From: Paraburkholderia phytofirmans PsJN
Lineage (GTDB): Bacteria > Pseudomonadota > Gammaproteobacteria > Burkholderiales > Burkholderiaceae
DNA: 64,000 nt
NCBI RefSeq assembly: GCF_000020125.1
Contig: NC_010681.1
Coordinates: forward strand, 2,480,001-2,544,000
Direction: 5' to 3'
The notes beneath the pieces were generated by a model that worked only from the letters and a program-made list of their open reading frames with translations, did no database searches and was not told the DNA's origin. Below are positions 1 to 8,672 of this stretch, piece after piece; position 1 is the first letter of the stretch, and every line of letters begins with the position of its first letter. Position numbers and translations under genes: made by a program.

Positions 1-417
1 GGCACGGTGGTCGACCGTGTCGGCGGCCTCGAAGCGGGCGCCGACGACTATCTCGGCAAGCCCTTCGATCTGACCGAACTGATCGCCCGTTGCCGGGCCC
101 TGTTGCGCCGCGCACAGGGCCGCAGCGTCGAGCAGATCCGCTATCAGGACCTGACCGTCAACCCGGCCGCGCAAACCGTCGAAGTGGGCACGACACGCGT
201 GCCGCTCACTTCGCGCGAATGGGCGATCCTGTTGCAGTTGCTGACCAATCAGGGAATTCCCCAGTCGCGCTCGCGGCTCGAAGAAAGCCTGTATGGCTGG
301 CAGGAAGAAATCGAGAGCAACGCAATCGAGGTGCACGTGTCCAATCTGCGCAAGAAACTCGGCGCCAAGCTGATCAAGACGGTGCGCAATATCGGCTACG
401 TGGTGGAGAAAGAATGA
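1..417 (+). CDS. Response regulator, OmpR/PhoB family (C-terminal part)
   Basis: Only the end of the gene is inside the window; the frame is open at base 1. What remains is the tail of a receiver domain, with the conserved Lys in 'YLGKPF', followed by a winged-helix DNA-binding domain of the OmpR/PhoB type ending in 'VRNIGYVVEKE'. It should bind DNA and switch transcription after phosphorylation by the kinase encoded next. The stop codon overlaps the ATG of the kinase gene (414-417), so the two are translationally coupled. The sequence resembles the QseB/PmrA subgroup, but the phospho-acceptor Asp lies outside the window, so the subgroup is inferred. Confidence 0.9.
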   Translation, partial: GTVVDRVGGLEAGADDYLGKPFDLTELIARCRALLRRAQGRSVEQIRYQDLTVNPAAQTVEVGTTRVPLTSREWAILLQLLTNQGIPQSRSRLEESLYGWQEEIESNAIEVHVSNLRKKLGAKLIKTVRNIGYVVEKE

Positions 418-1817
418 TGGGCGCCTCCATTCGCCGGCGTCTCGTGCTGCTGGTGCTGACCAGCATCGCGCTGGTCTGGGGCGTTGCGCTGGTGTCGAGT
501 TATCGTCAGGCCACCCGCGAAGTCGCCGAATGGGAAGAGGCGCGCCTCGCGGAACTCGCGCAGATTCTCGCCCTGCTCGATCAGCCCAACCTGAGCACGC
601 TCGCCAACGCGCGCATCGACGTGCGCGAGGAAGAAAAAGGCGGCGAGCCGGGCGCCAACGACCGCGACGACGACGACGCGCTGCCGCGCGACGCGCTATT
701 CCAGGTGCGCGGCCCGAACGGCGCGGTGCTGGCGGGCAGTCCGCAACTGCACGAACTCAAGGCCTGGGATCTGCCGGTGCCGGCGGTGAGCGGCACGCAG
801 GACATCACGCTCGGCGGCCAGATGTATCACTCGTTCACCTTGCGCGATACCGCGCTCGGCCACACGGTGCGCGTCTTCGAACCGGCCAATACGCGCAGCG
901 ATCTGGTGAGCGGCGTCGCGAGCCGCATCGCCCGTCCTACCCTGGTCGCGCTGCCGGTGCTGGCGGTGCTGGTGTGGTTCAGCATTGGCTGGAGTCTGGC
1001 GCCGCTCAGGCTGCTCTCGCGCGCCATCCGTGCGCGCGATGTGAACCGGCTGGAACCGGTCGACATCGGCCGCGCGCCGACCGAGGTGCGCCCGCTCGTC
1101 GATGCGATCAATCTGCTGCTGTCGCGTCTGCTGCATTCGCTGGAGCGCGAACGCGCGTTTACCGCCGATGCCGCCCATGAACTGAAAACGCCGCTGGCCG
1201 CGATCAAGGTGCAGGCGCAAGTCGCGCTGGCGGAAACGGAAACGGCGCGCCAGCGGCTGGCGATGGAGCGCGTGGTGCAAGGCGTCGACCGCAGCGCGCG
1301 GCTCGCGGAGCAATTGCTGCTGCTCGCGCGTCTGGACGTGCATGAAAAAATTTCAACCGCGCCGCTCAAGCCGGCAACGGTGGCCAAAGACGCGCTGCTC
1401 GCCAACGAGCGCAATGCGCAGCAGAAAGACATTCACGTGACGCTGCTCGGCGACCTGCGCGCCGAGATCGACGCGGAGCCGGTGCTGATCGGCATCCTGC
1501 TCGACAATCTGCTCGATAACGCGATCAAGTACGGACACGCCGGCGGCAGCATCGAAGTGGCGGTGCAGCACGCACAGGACCGCGTGCAGGTGACCGTGCG
1601 CGACGACGGCCCCGGTGTCGAGGCGGGCGACCTCGACCGTCTGACGAATCGTTTTTTTCGTGCGACCGGCAATCAGGCCACCGGCAGCGGGCTGGGTCTG
1701 TCGATCGTCGCGCGGATCGCGGAGCATTTCGGCGCGAGCCTGCATCTGGGTAAAGGCATCGGCGAGCGCGGGCTCGCGGTCGAAGTGTCGTTCCCGGCTT
1801 ACGCGCAGGCGAGTTGA
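414..1817 (+). CDS. Sensor histidine kinase, QseC/PmrB-like
   Basis: Inner-membrane sensor kinase of 467 residues, partner of the upstream response regulator. It has a first membrane segment at about residues 8-28, a periplasmic region to about 172, a second membrane segment at about 175-195, then a HAMP-like linker. The H-box 'AHELKTPLAA' follows, with the phospho-accepting His at 255. The N-box 'DNLLDNAIKYG' and the G-box 'GSGLGLSIV' complete the ATPase domain. ATG 414 overlaps the regulator stop; ATG 417 is an equally possible start. The periplasmic part carries an acidic low-complexity stretch (about residues 72-88, rich in Glu and Asp), which could bind cations. That is an inference; the real signal is unknown. 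Confidence 0.92.
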   Translation: MMGASIRRRLVLLVLTSIALVWGVALVSSYRQATREVAEWEEARLAELAQILALLDQPNLSTLANARIDVREEEKGGEPGANDRDDDDALPRDALFQVRGPNGAVLAGSPQLHELKAWDLPVPAVSGTQDITLGGQMYHSFTLRDTALGHTVRVFEPANTRSDLVSGVASRIARPTLVALPVLAVLVWFSIGWSLAPLRLLSRAIRARDVNRLEPVDIGRAPTEVRPLVDAINLLLSRLLHSLERERAFTADAAHELKTPLAAIKVQAQVALAETETARQRLAMERVVQGVDRSARLAEQLLLLARLDVHEKISTAPLKPATVAKDALLANERNAQQKDIHVTLLGDLRAEIDAEPVLIGILLDNLLDNAIKYGHAGGSIEVAVQHAQDRVQVTVRDDGPGVEAGDLDRLTNRFFRATGNQATGSGLGLSIVARIAEHFGASLHLGKGIGERGLAVEVSFPAYAQAS

Positions 1818-1946
1818 GGAGAATCCGCAAGCGGCCTCGCGACGGTGCGTCTCGATCGTGAGGGTGCGCTTTCTCGTATTAATGCGGCGCCCATGTGCCG
1901 CGAACCGTGGCGCCTTGGCGCCCATGCGCCGCGCGCCGTTCGTTCT

Positions 1947-2942
1947 CTAAGGCGCGCGCTCGAACGCGCGCTCCGGCGCGCGGTTCGACGACTCCGCGAA
2001 CTGCCACGCAATCAGGCCGGGCACGAACATCACGAGATCGCGAATCCGGCGCGCGCCGGCCAGCGCGAGACAGGTGGAGGGATCGAGGCCCAGCGCGCCG
2101 CCGATCAGAATGAAGCCGCCCTCCTGCACGCCCAGACCGCCCGGCACGAAGAACGCAGCACTGCTGATCGCCTGGATCAGCGATTCGATCACCACCGCTT
2201 CCACGAGCGTGACCTGCACGCCGAGAAAGTGCAGCGCCAGCCAGATTTCCAGCGAGGTGAGAAAGCACTGCAGCGGTTGCCAGAAGAACAGATAGCGCAG
2301 CACCACGCCGCGCCGCCGCCAGATCAGCTTGATAGCCTGATCGATCTGCGCCGACTGCCCGACCAATGCGGCGAGCTTGCCGCTCGTCAGATGATTGAGC
2401 GCGCGCGTCATGCGCTCGAACGGACTCGCGTGCTGTACGAGCGCGAACAGCACCAGTAGCGGCGTGAGCACCACCACGCCCCACGCCAGTTGTCCGGCGA
2501 GCCGCAGCGTATCGGAATGCGCATGCGCGAACAGAAAGCCGATGCCGACCATGGTGAAGAGCAACTGGCTGATCACCGTGAGCTGCATATCCACGACAAT
2601 GCTCCCCACCGCCGTGGACGGCCGCACGCCCCAACGCTTGAGCATGCGAAACGACACGAGCTCGCCGCCGATGCGCGCCACCGGCAGCATGCTATTCACC
2701 GATTCGCGCACCCACACGAGATGCAGCATATTGACGAGGCCGGGACGGTTCGCGCCGCGAATCAGCGAACGCCAGTCGCAGGCATTGGCGAGCATGGGCA
2801 GTACGTGCGCGAGCGCGGCCAGCAGCAGCCCCGCGCCGGCCGCGCGCAGCGCGCCGAGTACAGCACCGGGATTGTCATGCCAGACGAGCCAGAGCGACAC
2901 CAGCAAGCCGGCTAACGCGGCGACGCGGCCGAGATGCTTCAT
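1947..2942 (-). CDS. hpnL: HpnL-like integral membrane protein (hopanoid locus)
   Basis: Polytopic inner-membrane protein of about 331 residues in the lysylphosphatidylglycerol-synthase transmembrane-region superfamily (the flippase-like fold of MprF). The conserved 'FVPGGLGVQEGGFILIG' signature is present near residues 255-275. Its place directly after hpnI, 93 bases downstream on the same strand, points to the hopanoid-associated HpnL family. A role in moving a hopanoid or lipid intermediate across the membrane is inferred, not shown. A GTG directly before the chosen ATG (2945) is an alternative start and fits the GAGG ribosome site better. Confidence 0.75.
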   Translation of the reverse strand: MKHLGRVAALAGLLVSLWLVWHDNPGAVLGALRAAGAGLLLAALAHVLPMLANACDWRSLIRGANRPGLVNMLHLVWVRESVNSMLPVARIGGELVSFRMLKRWGVRPSTAVGSIVVDMQLTVISQLLFTMVGIGFLFAHAHSDTLRLAGQLAWGVVVLTPLLVLFALVQHASPFERMTRALNHLTSGKLAALVGQSAQIDQAIKLIWRRRGVVLRYLFFWQPLQCFLTSLEIWLALHFLGVQVTLVEAVVIESLIQAISSAAFFVPGGLGVQEGGFILIGGALGLDPSTCLALAGARRIRDLVMFVPGLIAWQFAESSNRAPERAFERAP

Positions 2943-3038
2943 CACGCGCGCACCTCGTACGCGCGCCCGACGCGCCTTGCCCTGCTTTTAACCGCTGCTT
3001 TAAAAACCCTGTGCATCATGGCCGTTCCGTACTGCCGT

Positions 3039-4199
3039 TCATTCGTCCTGTGCCGCCGACAACAGGCCGTCGCCGTCCACCTTGAAGCTGAAGCCTCGCC
3101 AGATCACGCGCGACGAACAGAAGCTCGCGACAAAAATCGCAAACGATACGATATCCCAGAACGGCAACAGCCACAGATCGCGATGCGCCTGTTTCAGCGC
3201 GCGATCGGACAGCAGTTTCAAGGCGAGCCGCGCCCCCATGGCGGCCAATGCGAGCGACCACGCCCACCATGCGCCTGCCGAAAAGACCACCGCGAGCAGC
3301 GCGAACGCGAACGGATGAACCAGCGCGGAGCCGAGATGGCCGAGCGGATCGATGCGGCGAATGGTGCGGCTCCAGCGCAGTTCATGCGCGATCAGTTGCG
3401 CCGCGCTCGATTCGACACACGCATGCGAGATCGTGAACGGCGGAATCACCACCTTCTCGCCGAGCAGGCGCACCGCCTCGCCGATCGCGTGGTCCTCGGC
3501 CAGATGCCGCACGAACGGTGTGAAGCCGCCGATCTTTTCGAGCGTATCGCGCCGCATCACGATGGTCTGCCCGAAGCACGGACGCGCGAGCCCGAGCGCG
3601 AGACCGGTCACGACACCCGGCAGGAACTGATAGTTGGTCGCTTTCGCCGACAGGCGCGGCCAGAAGCCCGGATCGGGCTGTCCGCGATACGCGCAGGTAA
3701 CGAGCCCCACGCCCGGTTTCTGCAACTCGCCGATCACATTGCGCAGATAGTCCGCGCCGACGCTCACGTCGCTGTCGGCGAACACGAGCACGTCATGCCG
3801 CGCTTGCGGCAGCATGTTGAGGATATTGCTGATCTTGCGGTTCGGACCGTACAGGCGCGCGTCGGCCACCACGGTGATGTCCGCGTCCGGATAGAGACGG
3901 CGCAGGTCGTCGACGGTTTGCAGCGCGGGGTCGGCCGAGTCGTGCACGCCGAACAGGAATTGCACGGGGCCAGGATAATCCTGGCAGCAGAAGCTCGACA
4001 GATTGGCGAGCAACGCCCACTCGTTGCCGTGCAGCGGCTTGACGATCGTGACCGGTGGAAAGGCAGTCGGCTCGGACACCGCTCGCGCGAAGAACCGGCC
4101 GATCAACGCGCCGGCGAGCACGGTATAGCCCACACCGAAAACCGCCCCCGCCGCGCACGCATACCCGAGCGTGACGGCGAGCAGGTGCGCGGCGCTCAC
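3039..4199 (-). CDS. hpnI: Hopanoid glycosyltransferase HpnI
   Basis: Membrane-anchored GT21-type (ceramide-glucosyltransferase-like) enzyme of 386 residues. HpnI is known to transfer N-acetylglucosamine to bacteriohopanetetrol. Visible are an N-terminal membrane segment, the nucleotide-binding Asp in 'GVHDSAD' (D87), the metal-binding 'ADSDVSV' (142-144), the catalytic Asp in 'LAEDHAIG' (D236) and the acceptor motif 'ELRWSRT' (around 274). C-terminal membrane helices follow (about 285-345). The GTG start lies in a GTGA overlap with the hpnJ stop, so hpnJ and hpnI are translated together. The deacetylase hpnK, which acts after HpnI, is not found between hpnI and hpnL. Confidence 0.92.
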   Translation of the reverse strand: MSAAHLLAVTLGYACAAGAVFGVGYTVLAGALIGRFFARAVSEPTAFPPVTIVKPLHGNEWALLANLSSFCCQDYPGPVQFLFGVHDSADPALQTVDDLRRLYPDADITVVADARLYGPNRKISNILNMLPQARHDVLVFADSDVSVGADYLRNVIGELQKPGVGLVTCAYRGQPDPGFWPRLSAKATNYQFLPGVVTGLALGLARPCFGQTIVMRRDTLEKIGGFTPFVRHLAEDHAIGEAVRLLGEKVVIPPFTISHACVESSAAQLIAHELRWSRTIRRIDPLGHLGSALVHPFAFALLAVVFSAGAWWAWSLALAAMGARLALKLLSDRALKQAHRDLWLLPFWDIVSFAIFVASFCSSRVIWRGFSFKVDGDGLLSAAQDE

Positions 4200-5617
4200 G
4201 CCTCGTGGGCGCGCAGGAAACGGAAGAATTCGACGCCTTCACGCAAGCGCCGTTTCATCATGTCCCAACTCGTCAACATCTCACGCAGGATTTCCCAGAT
4301 CTTCGACGGGCGGAAATAGAAACGCTTGTAGAAGTTTTCGAGCTGATGGTAGATCTCGTCGCGCGACAGATGCGGATAGCCGATCGCGGCCAACTGCACG
4401 CCTTCCTTGCTTACGAGATTGATCACCTTGTTCTCTTCGAGCCAGCCGTTCTCGACGGCCTGGTTGTAGAGCGTCGTGCCCGGATACGGCGCGGCGAGCG
4501 ACACCTGGATCGTGTGCGGATTGATCTCCTTGGCGTACTCGATCGTCTTCTGGATCGTGTCCTGCGTTTCGCCCGGCAAACCGAGAATGAAGGTGCCGTG
4601 AATCTTGATGCCCAGCGTGCGGCAATCGTTGCTGAAGCGGCGCGCGATGTCGGTGCGCAGCCCCTTCTTGATGTTCAGCAGGATCTGGTCGTCGCCGGAT
4701 TCGTAGCCGACCAGCAGCAGGCGCAGGCCGTTCTCCTTCATGATCTTGAGCGTCGCGTACGGCACGTTCGCCTTGGCGTTGCACGACCACGTCACGCCGA
4801 GCTTGCCGAGACCGCGGGCGATTTCCTCGACGCGCGGCTTGAAGTCGGTGAAGGTGTCGTCGTCGAACATGATCTCCTTGACTTCAGGCATGTTGTCGCG
4901 AATCCACTTCACTTCCGCCAGCACGTTCTCGACCGAACGCGTGCGGTAGCGATGGCCGCCCACGGTTTGCGGCCACAGACAGAAGGTGCACTTCGAACGG
5001 CAGCCGCGGCCCGTGTAGATCGACACGTACGGATGCTTCAGATAGCCGATGAAGTAGTTGTCGATCTTCAGATCGCGCTTGTACACGGGCGCCACGAACG
5101 GCAATTCGTCCATGTTCTCGAGAATCGGGCGGGCTTCGTTGTGCTCGATCGAGCCGTCGCTGTTGCGGTAGCTGAGACCTTTGATTTGCGCGAACGGTTT
5201 GCCCTCTGCGACTTCCTGGCAGGTGAAGTCGAACTCCTCGCGGCACACGAAATCGATCGCCTCGCTCGCGGTCAGCGAATTGTGCGGATCGACCGCGACC
5301 TTCGCGCCGACCATGCCGATTACTATCGACGGCTTGCGTTTTTTCAGGTCTTCGGCGAACAGCGCGTCGGTGGGAAAGGACGGCGTGCTGGTGTGGATCA
5401 CCACCAGCTCGTAGTGCTGTGCGATGTCGAGCGAGGCCTCGACCGACAGGCCGTCGGCGGGCGCGTCGAGCACGCGGCTATCGGGCACGAGTGCGGCGGG
5501 TTGCGCGAGCCACGTCGGATACCAGAACGAGCGGACTTCACGCTTGGCCTGATAGCGCGAACCCGCGCCACCATCGAAGCCGTCATACGACGGCGCCTGC
5601 AAGAACAGGGTTTTCAT
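4196..5617 (-). CDS. hpnJ: Radical SAM protein HpnJ (hopanoid cyclitol-ether formation)
   Basis: Cytoplasmic enzyme of 473 residues. An N-terminal cobalamin-binding-like domain (about 1-150) precedes a radical SAM domain. The [4Fe-4S] ligands are in 'GCRSKCTFC' (C206, C210, C213). HpnJ is implicated in ring contraction of the glucosaminyl head group to give bacteriohopanetetrol cyclitol ether. It is the first gene of the hpnJ-hpnI-hpnL minus-strand unit. The start ATG has a GGAG ribosome site. The family assignment is strong; activity on this substrate is taken from the family. Confidence 0.93.
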   Translation of the reverse strand: MKTLFLQAPSYDGFDGGAGSRYQAKREVRSFWYPTWLAQPAALVPDSRVLDAPADGLSVEASLDIAQHYELVVIHTSTPSFPTDALFAEDLKKRKPSIVIGMVGAKVAVDPHNSLTASEAIDFVCREEFDFTCQEVAEGKPFAQIKGLSYRNSDGSIEHNEARPILENMDELPFVAPVYKRDLKIDNYFIGYLKHPYVSIYTGRGCRSKCTFCLWPQTVGGHRYRTRSVENVLAEVKWIRDNMPEVKEIMFDDDTFTDFKPRVEEIARGLGKLGVTWSCNAKANVPYATLKIMKENGLRLLLVGYESGDDQILLNIKKGLRTDIARRFSNDCRTLGIKIHGTFILGLPGETQDTIQKTIEYAKEINPHTIQVSLAAPYPGTTLYNQAVENGWLEENKVINLVSKEGVQLAAIGYPHLSRDEIYHQLENFYKRFYFRPSKIWEILREMLTSWDMMKRRLREGVEFFRFLRAHEA

Positions 5618-5948
5618 GGATGCTCCAGCAAGCCTTGAATCGGCGCTTTCAGTTCTCTGTCGACAAACTATCGGAACTATTGCCCGCCGGGAGACGGGCG
5701 ATCGCGCAAATACTACGGAGCAAAGCTGAAGGAAACCTTAAGGAAAATTCGGGCGCTGACAATGACGGCGGCGCTGTTCCATGTGCCTCGAAACAGGCGG
5801 TGAAGTGGGTGCAGCAGAGAGGATCGAGCGGGTGGGATCCCGCTAGCGGCGCTTCATGTCACGCGTGTGAACGAGGCGCTTTTTTATGTGTGGATCGCAC
5901 GCATTGATGGCCGGCCGCACGCGTTGCGCGCGCGAACCGGCCATGGCG
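5618..5948. other. Intergenic region upstream of hpnJ, 331 bases
   Basis: Between two minus-strand genes (cspA stop and hpnJ start). It should hold the hpnJ promoter, but no convincing -10/-35 pair was seen. A short hairpin (GCCCG/CGGGC) lies near 5680. At the cspA side a perfect 8-base stem (ATGGCCGG/CCGGCCAT, about 5917-5945) may be the cspA transcript end, though it has no T-run. A plus-strand structure ending in six T is listed separately. No protein-coding gene was supported. Confidence 0.5.
5827..5885 (+). terminator. Possible plus-strand intrinsic terminator without a plus-strand gene
   Basis: A perfect 6-base stem (AGCGGG/CCCGCT, 5827-5832 with 5839-5844) is followed by a second, interrupted stem (5849-5856 with 5868-5879) and then six T (5880-5885). 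On the plus strand this looks like the end of a short transcript, but both flanking genes are on the minus strand. It may end a small RNA, or be chance. Confidence 0.3.
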
Positions 5949-6152
5949 TCAGACCGGCTTGATATCCGCCGCCTGCTTGCCCTTCGGCCCCTGCTTGATT
6001 TCAAAGCTGACCTTCTGGTTTTCCTGCAAGGACTTGAAACCTTCGGAGCGGATCTCCGAGAAGTGCGCGAACAGATCTTCGCCGCCGTCGTCGGGGGTGA
6101 TGAAGCCGAAACCTTTCGCGTCGTTAAACCATTTCACTGTACCGGTTGGCAT
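5949..6152 (-). CDS. cspA: Cold-shock protein, CspA family
   Basis: Single cold-shock domain, 67 residues, the usual length. RNP1 'KGFGFIT' (13-19) and RNP2 'LFAHFS' (27-32) are both present, so it should bind single-stranded RNA and DNA as an RNA chaperone. The chosen ATG gives the standard '[11 protein letters not shown]' N-terminus and has a strong GAGGAAA ribosome site. A longer in-frame upstream extension is not conserved-looking and was rejected. Which csp paralogue it is cannot be told from the sequence. Confidence 0.95.
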   Translation of the reverse strand: MPTGTVKWFNDAKGFGFITPDDGGEDLFAHFSEIRSEGFKSLQENQKVSFEIKQGPKGKQAADIKPV

Positions 6153-6473
6153 GTCGTTTCCTCTGTGCATCTGGGTTGATTGGGCTGCATTCGCCGAGCT
6201 TCGCCCGCCGCCGCGGGTGTGCGCCGGATTCTGCCTCCGCCGCTCGACTCTACGCTTCTTTGCGCGGCGCTGCTTCGCCCGGTTTTTCGCCGCCGCGACA
6301 GCCATGTCGCAAGCACCGTGCCTTGCGCCACGAGCTTGCAGCCCGCCGGTGCGATTCCGTCCAATCAGATAAACTGTTTGGTTATCGGCAGTCCATCCAG
6401 GGCCCGCGCAGATTCAGCCCGATGTTTCATGAGCGCGCGGCCTTGTCGTTTTCCCCTACACAGGAACCCCAGC
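6153..6473. other. Divergent intergenic region between cspA and the aldehyde dehydrogenase gene
   Basis: 321 bases that must contain the promoter and probably a long 5' leader of cspA on the minus strand, and the promoter of the aldehyde dehydrogenase on the plus strand. A ribosome site (AGGAA, about 6462) precedes the dehydrogenase ATG. No clear promoter boxes, repeats or small genes were recognised. Confidence 0.4.
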
Positions 6474-7919
6474 ATGGCAACCTCGAGCTATACCGATACC
6501 CGACTTCTGATTAACGGCGAGTGGTGCGACGCCGCCAGCGGCAAGACCCTCGACGTCATCAATCCTGCTACCGGCAAGGCCATCGGCAAAGTGGCGCACG
6601 CCGGCATCGCCGATCTGGACCGCGCGCTGGCCGCCGCGCAGCGCGGCTTCGAAGCCTGGCGCAAGGTGCCGGCCAACGAGCGCGCCACGACCATGCGCAA
6701 GGCCGCCGCGCTGGTGCGCGAACGTGCCTCGGACATCGGCCGCCTGATGACGCTGGAGCAAGGCAAGCCGTTCGCCGAAGCCCGCATCGAAGTGCTGGCG
6801 GCGGCCGACATCATCGAATGGTTCGCCGACGAAGGCCGCCGTGTCTACGGCCGCATCGTGCCGTCGCGCAACCTCGCGGCGCAGCAACTGGTGCTGAAGG
6901 AACCGATCGGCCCGGTCGCCGCCTTCACGCCGTGGAACTTCCCGGTCAACCAGGTCGTGCGCAAGCTGAGCGCCGCGCTCGCGTGCGGCTGCTCGTTCCT
7001 CGTCAAGGCGCCGGAAGAAACCCCGGCGTCGCCGGCGGCGCTCCTGCAGGCTTTCGTCGAAGCCGGCGTGCCAGCGGGCACGGTCGGCCTGGTGTTCGGC
7101 GACCCGGCTGAGATCTCGAGTTATCTGATTCCGCATCCGGTGATCCGCAAGGTCACGTTCACCGGCTCGACGCCGGTGGGCAAGCAACTGGCTGCACTGG
7201 CCGGCTCGCACATGAAGCGCGCGACGATGGAACTGGGCGGTCATGCGCCGGTGATCGTGGCCGAAGACGCCGACGTGGCGCTCGCCGTGAAGGCCGCGGG
7301 CGGCGCGAAGTTCCGCAATGCCGGCCAGGTCTGCATCTCGCCGACGCGTTTCCTCGTGCACAACAGCATCCGCGAAGAATTCGCCGCGGCGCTGGTCAAG
7401 CACGCTGAAGGCCTGAAGCTGGGCGACGGCCTCGCCGAAGGCACCACGCTCGGCCCGCTCGCCAACGCACGCCGTCTCACGGCAATGAGCAAGGTGCTCG
7501 ACGACGCGCGCAAGACCGGCGCCAAGGTCGAAACCGGCGGCGAGCGCGTGGGCTCGGAAGGCAACTTCTTCGCGCCGACCGTGCTGACCAACGTGTCGCT
7601 CGAATCGGACGTGTTCAACAACGAGCCGTTCGGTCCGATCGCCGCGATCCGCGGCTTTGACAAGCTCGAGGAAGCGATCGCCGAAGCGAACCGTCTGCCG
7701 TTCGGCCTCGCGGGCTATGCGTTCACCAAGTCGTTCACCAACGTGCATCTGCTGTCGCAGCAACTGGAAGTCGGCATGCTGTGGATCAACCAGCCGGCTA
7801 CGCCGTCGCCGGAAATGCCGTTCGGCGGCGTGAAGGATTCGGGCTACGGTTCGGAAGGCGGCCCGGAAGCGATGGAAGGCTATCTGGTCACCAAGGCGGT
7901 ATCGGTGATGTCGGTTTAA
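6474..7919 (+). CDS. NAD(P)-dependent aldehyde dehydrogenase, succinate-semialdehyde dehydrogenase-like
   Basis: Cytoplasmic ALDH-superfamily enzyme of 481 residues oxidising an aldehyde to an acid with NAD(P). Visible are the 'FTPWNFP' motif with N155, the general base Glu in 'TMELGGH' (E253) and the catalytic Cys in '[12 protein letters not shown]' (C287). The length and pattern fit the succinate-semialdehyde / alpha-ketoglutaric-semialdehyde dehydrogenase group. The substrate cannot be fixed from sequence, and no neighbour settles it. A perfect intrinsic terminator follows 8 bases after the stop, so it is probably monocistronic. Confidence 0.93.
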   Translation: MATSSYTDTRLLINGEWCDAASGKTLDVINPATGKAIGKVAHAGIADLDRALAAAQRGFEAWRKVPANERATTMRKAAALVRERASDIGRLMTLEQGKPFAEARIEVLAAADIIEWFADEGRRVYGRIVPSRNLAAQQLVLKEPIGPVAAFTPWNFPVNQVVRKLSAALACGCSFLVKAPEETPASPAALLQAFVEAGVPAGTVGLVFGDPAEISSYLIPHPVIRKVTFTGSTPVGKQLAALAGSHMKRATMELGGHAPVIVAEDADVALAVKAAGGAKFRNAGQVCISPTRFLVHNSIREEFAAALVKHAEGLKLGDGLAEGTTLGPLANARRLTAMSKVLDDARKTGAKVETGGERVGSEGNFFAPTVLTNVSLESDVFNNEPFGPIAAIRGFDKLEEAIAEANRLPFGLAGYAFTKSFTNVHLLSQQLEVGMLWINQPATPSPEMPFGGVKDSGYGSEGGPEAMEGYLVTKAVSVMSV

Positions 7920-7927
7920 CACGGACA

Positions 7928-7954
7928 GAGGCGGCTTACCGGCCGCCTCTTTTT
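7928..7954 (+). terminator. Intrinsic terminator of the aldehyde dehydrogenase gene
   Basis: Perfect 8-base stem GAGGCGGC/GCCGCCTC (7928-7935 with 7942-7949), 6-base loop, then TTTTT (7950-7954). Confidence 0.9.
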
Positions 7955-7970
7955 GCACCACCGTGCCGGG

Positions 7971-8002
7971 TCCGCGAGTCATCGATTCGCGGACCTTTTT
8001 TT
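7971..8002 (+). terminator. Second tandem intrinsic terminator just before the GNAT gene
   Basis: Stem TCCGCGA/TCGCGGA (7971-7977 with 7987-7993), 9-base loop, CC, then seven T (7996-8002). It ends three bases before the ATG at 8006. Either it is a backup terminator or it regulates entry into the acetyltransferase gene. Confidence 0.75.
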
Positions 8003-8005
8003 GCC

Positions 8006-8605
8006 ATGAACGATATCGACCGACGACTCATGCAACCCACGCTGACCGGCAAGACCGTGGAACTGCAGCCGCTTCAGCGGGAACACGCGCAAGGTTTACT
8101 CGACGCCGCCGCGGAAGGGCAATTGTGGAATATGAAGCTGACCGTGGTGCCTGGAGCCGGCACCGTCGACGGCTATATCGCGACGGCGCTCGAAGGCCGC
8201 GCGGCCGGCACCGTGATGCCGTTCGTGATCGTGCGCCGCGACACTGGCGCGCTGGTCGGCAGCACGCGGTTCTGGAAGATCGACCGCGTGAATCGCAAGC
8301 TCGAAATCGGCCACACATGGCTGGGCGAATCGGTGCAACGCTCGGCGGTAAATACCGAAGCGAAGTATCTGCTGCTGTGCCACGCGTTCGAAACCATGCA
8401 ATGCGTGCGCGTCCAATTCACCACCGACGAACTCAACGAAAAATCGCGCGCGGCGATTCTGCGCATCGGCGCGAAACAGGAAGGCGTGGTTCGGCACGAA
8501 CGCATCATGCCGGATGGCCGCAAGCGCAACTCGGTGCGCTTTAGCATCATCGATGAAGAATGGAGTGAAGTGAAGGCGATGCTCGAGGCGAAGCTGGCGC
8601 GATAA
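8006..8605 (+). CDS. GNAT-family N-acetyltransferase
   Basis: 199-residue protein of the RimJ/RimL-like GNAT group ('PFVIVRRDTGALVGSTRFW' in the strand-4 region, 'GHTWLGESVQRSAVNTEAKYLLLCHAF' in the acetyl-CoA loop region). It should acetylate an amine or protein N-terminus; the substrate is unknown. The ATG at 8006 lies right after a terminator T-run and has no ribosome site. A second in-frame ATG at 8030 is the alternative start and would lose 8 residues. How the gene is transcribed and started is therefore unclear. Confidence 0.85.
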   Translation: MNDIDRRLMQPTLTGKTVELQPLQREHAQGLLDAAAEGQLWNMKLTVVPGAGTVDGYIATALEGRAAGTVMPFVIVRRDTGALVGSTRFWKIDRVNRKLEIGHTWLGESVQRSAVNTEAKYLLLCHAFETMQCVRVQFTTDELNEKSRAAILRIGAKQEGVVRHERIMPDGRKRNSVRFSIIDEEWSEVKAMLEAKLAR

Positions 8606-8672
8606 AACCGCCAGCGTGCGGCCCGCTTACGCCTTAAATACAAGCGCGCAAGCGAGCCGCCGTTACCCTGCC

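Noticed and set aside
1884-1935. Imperfect repeat of GGCGCCCATG-type sequence after the sensor kinase
   Set aside because: Only two short imperfect copies; too little to call a repeat family or regulatory element.
4196-4199. Programmed frameshift between hpnJ and hpnI
   Set aside because: The GTGA overlap is ordinary translational coupling; both genes are complete on their own and there is no slippery run.
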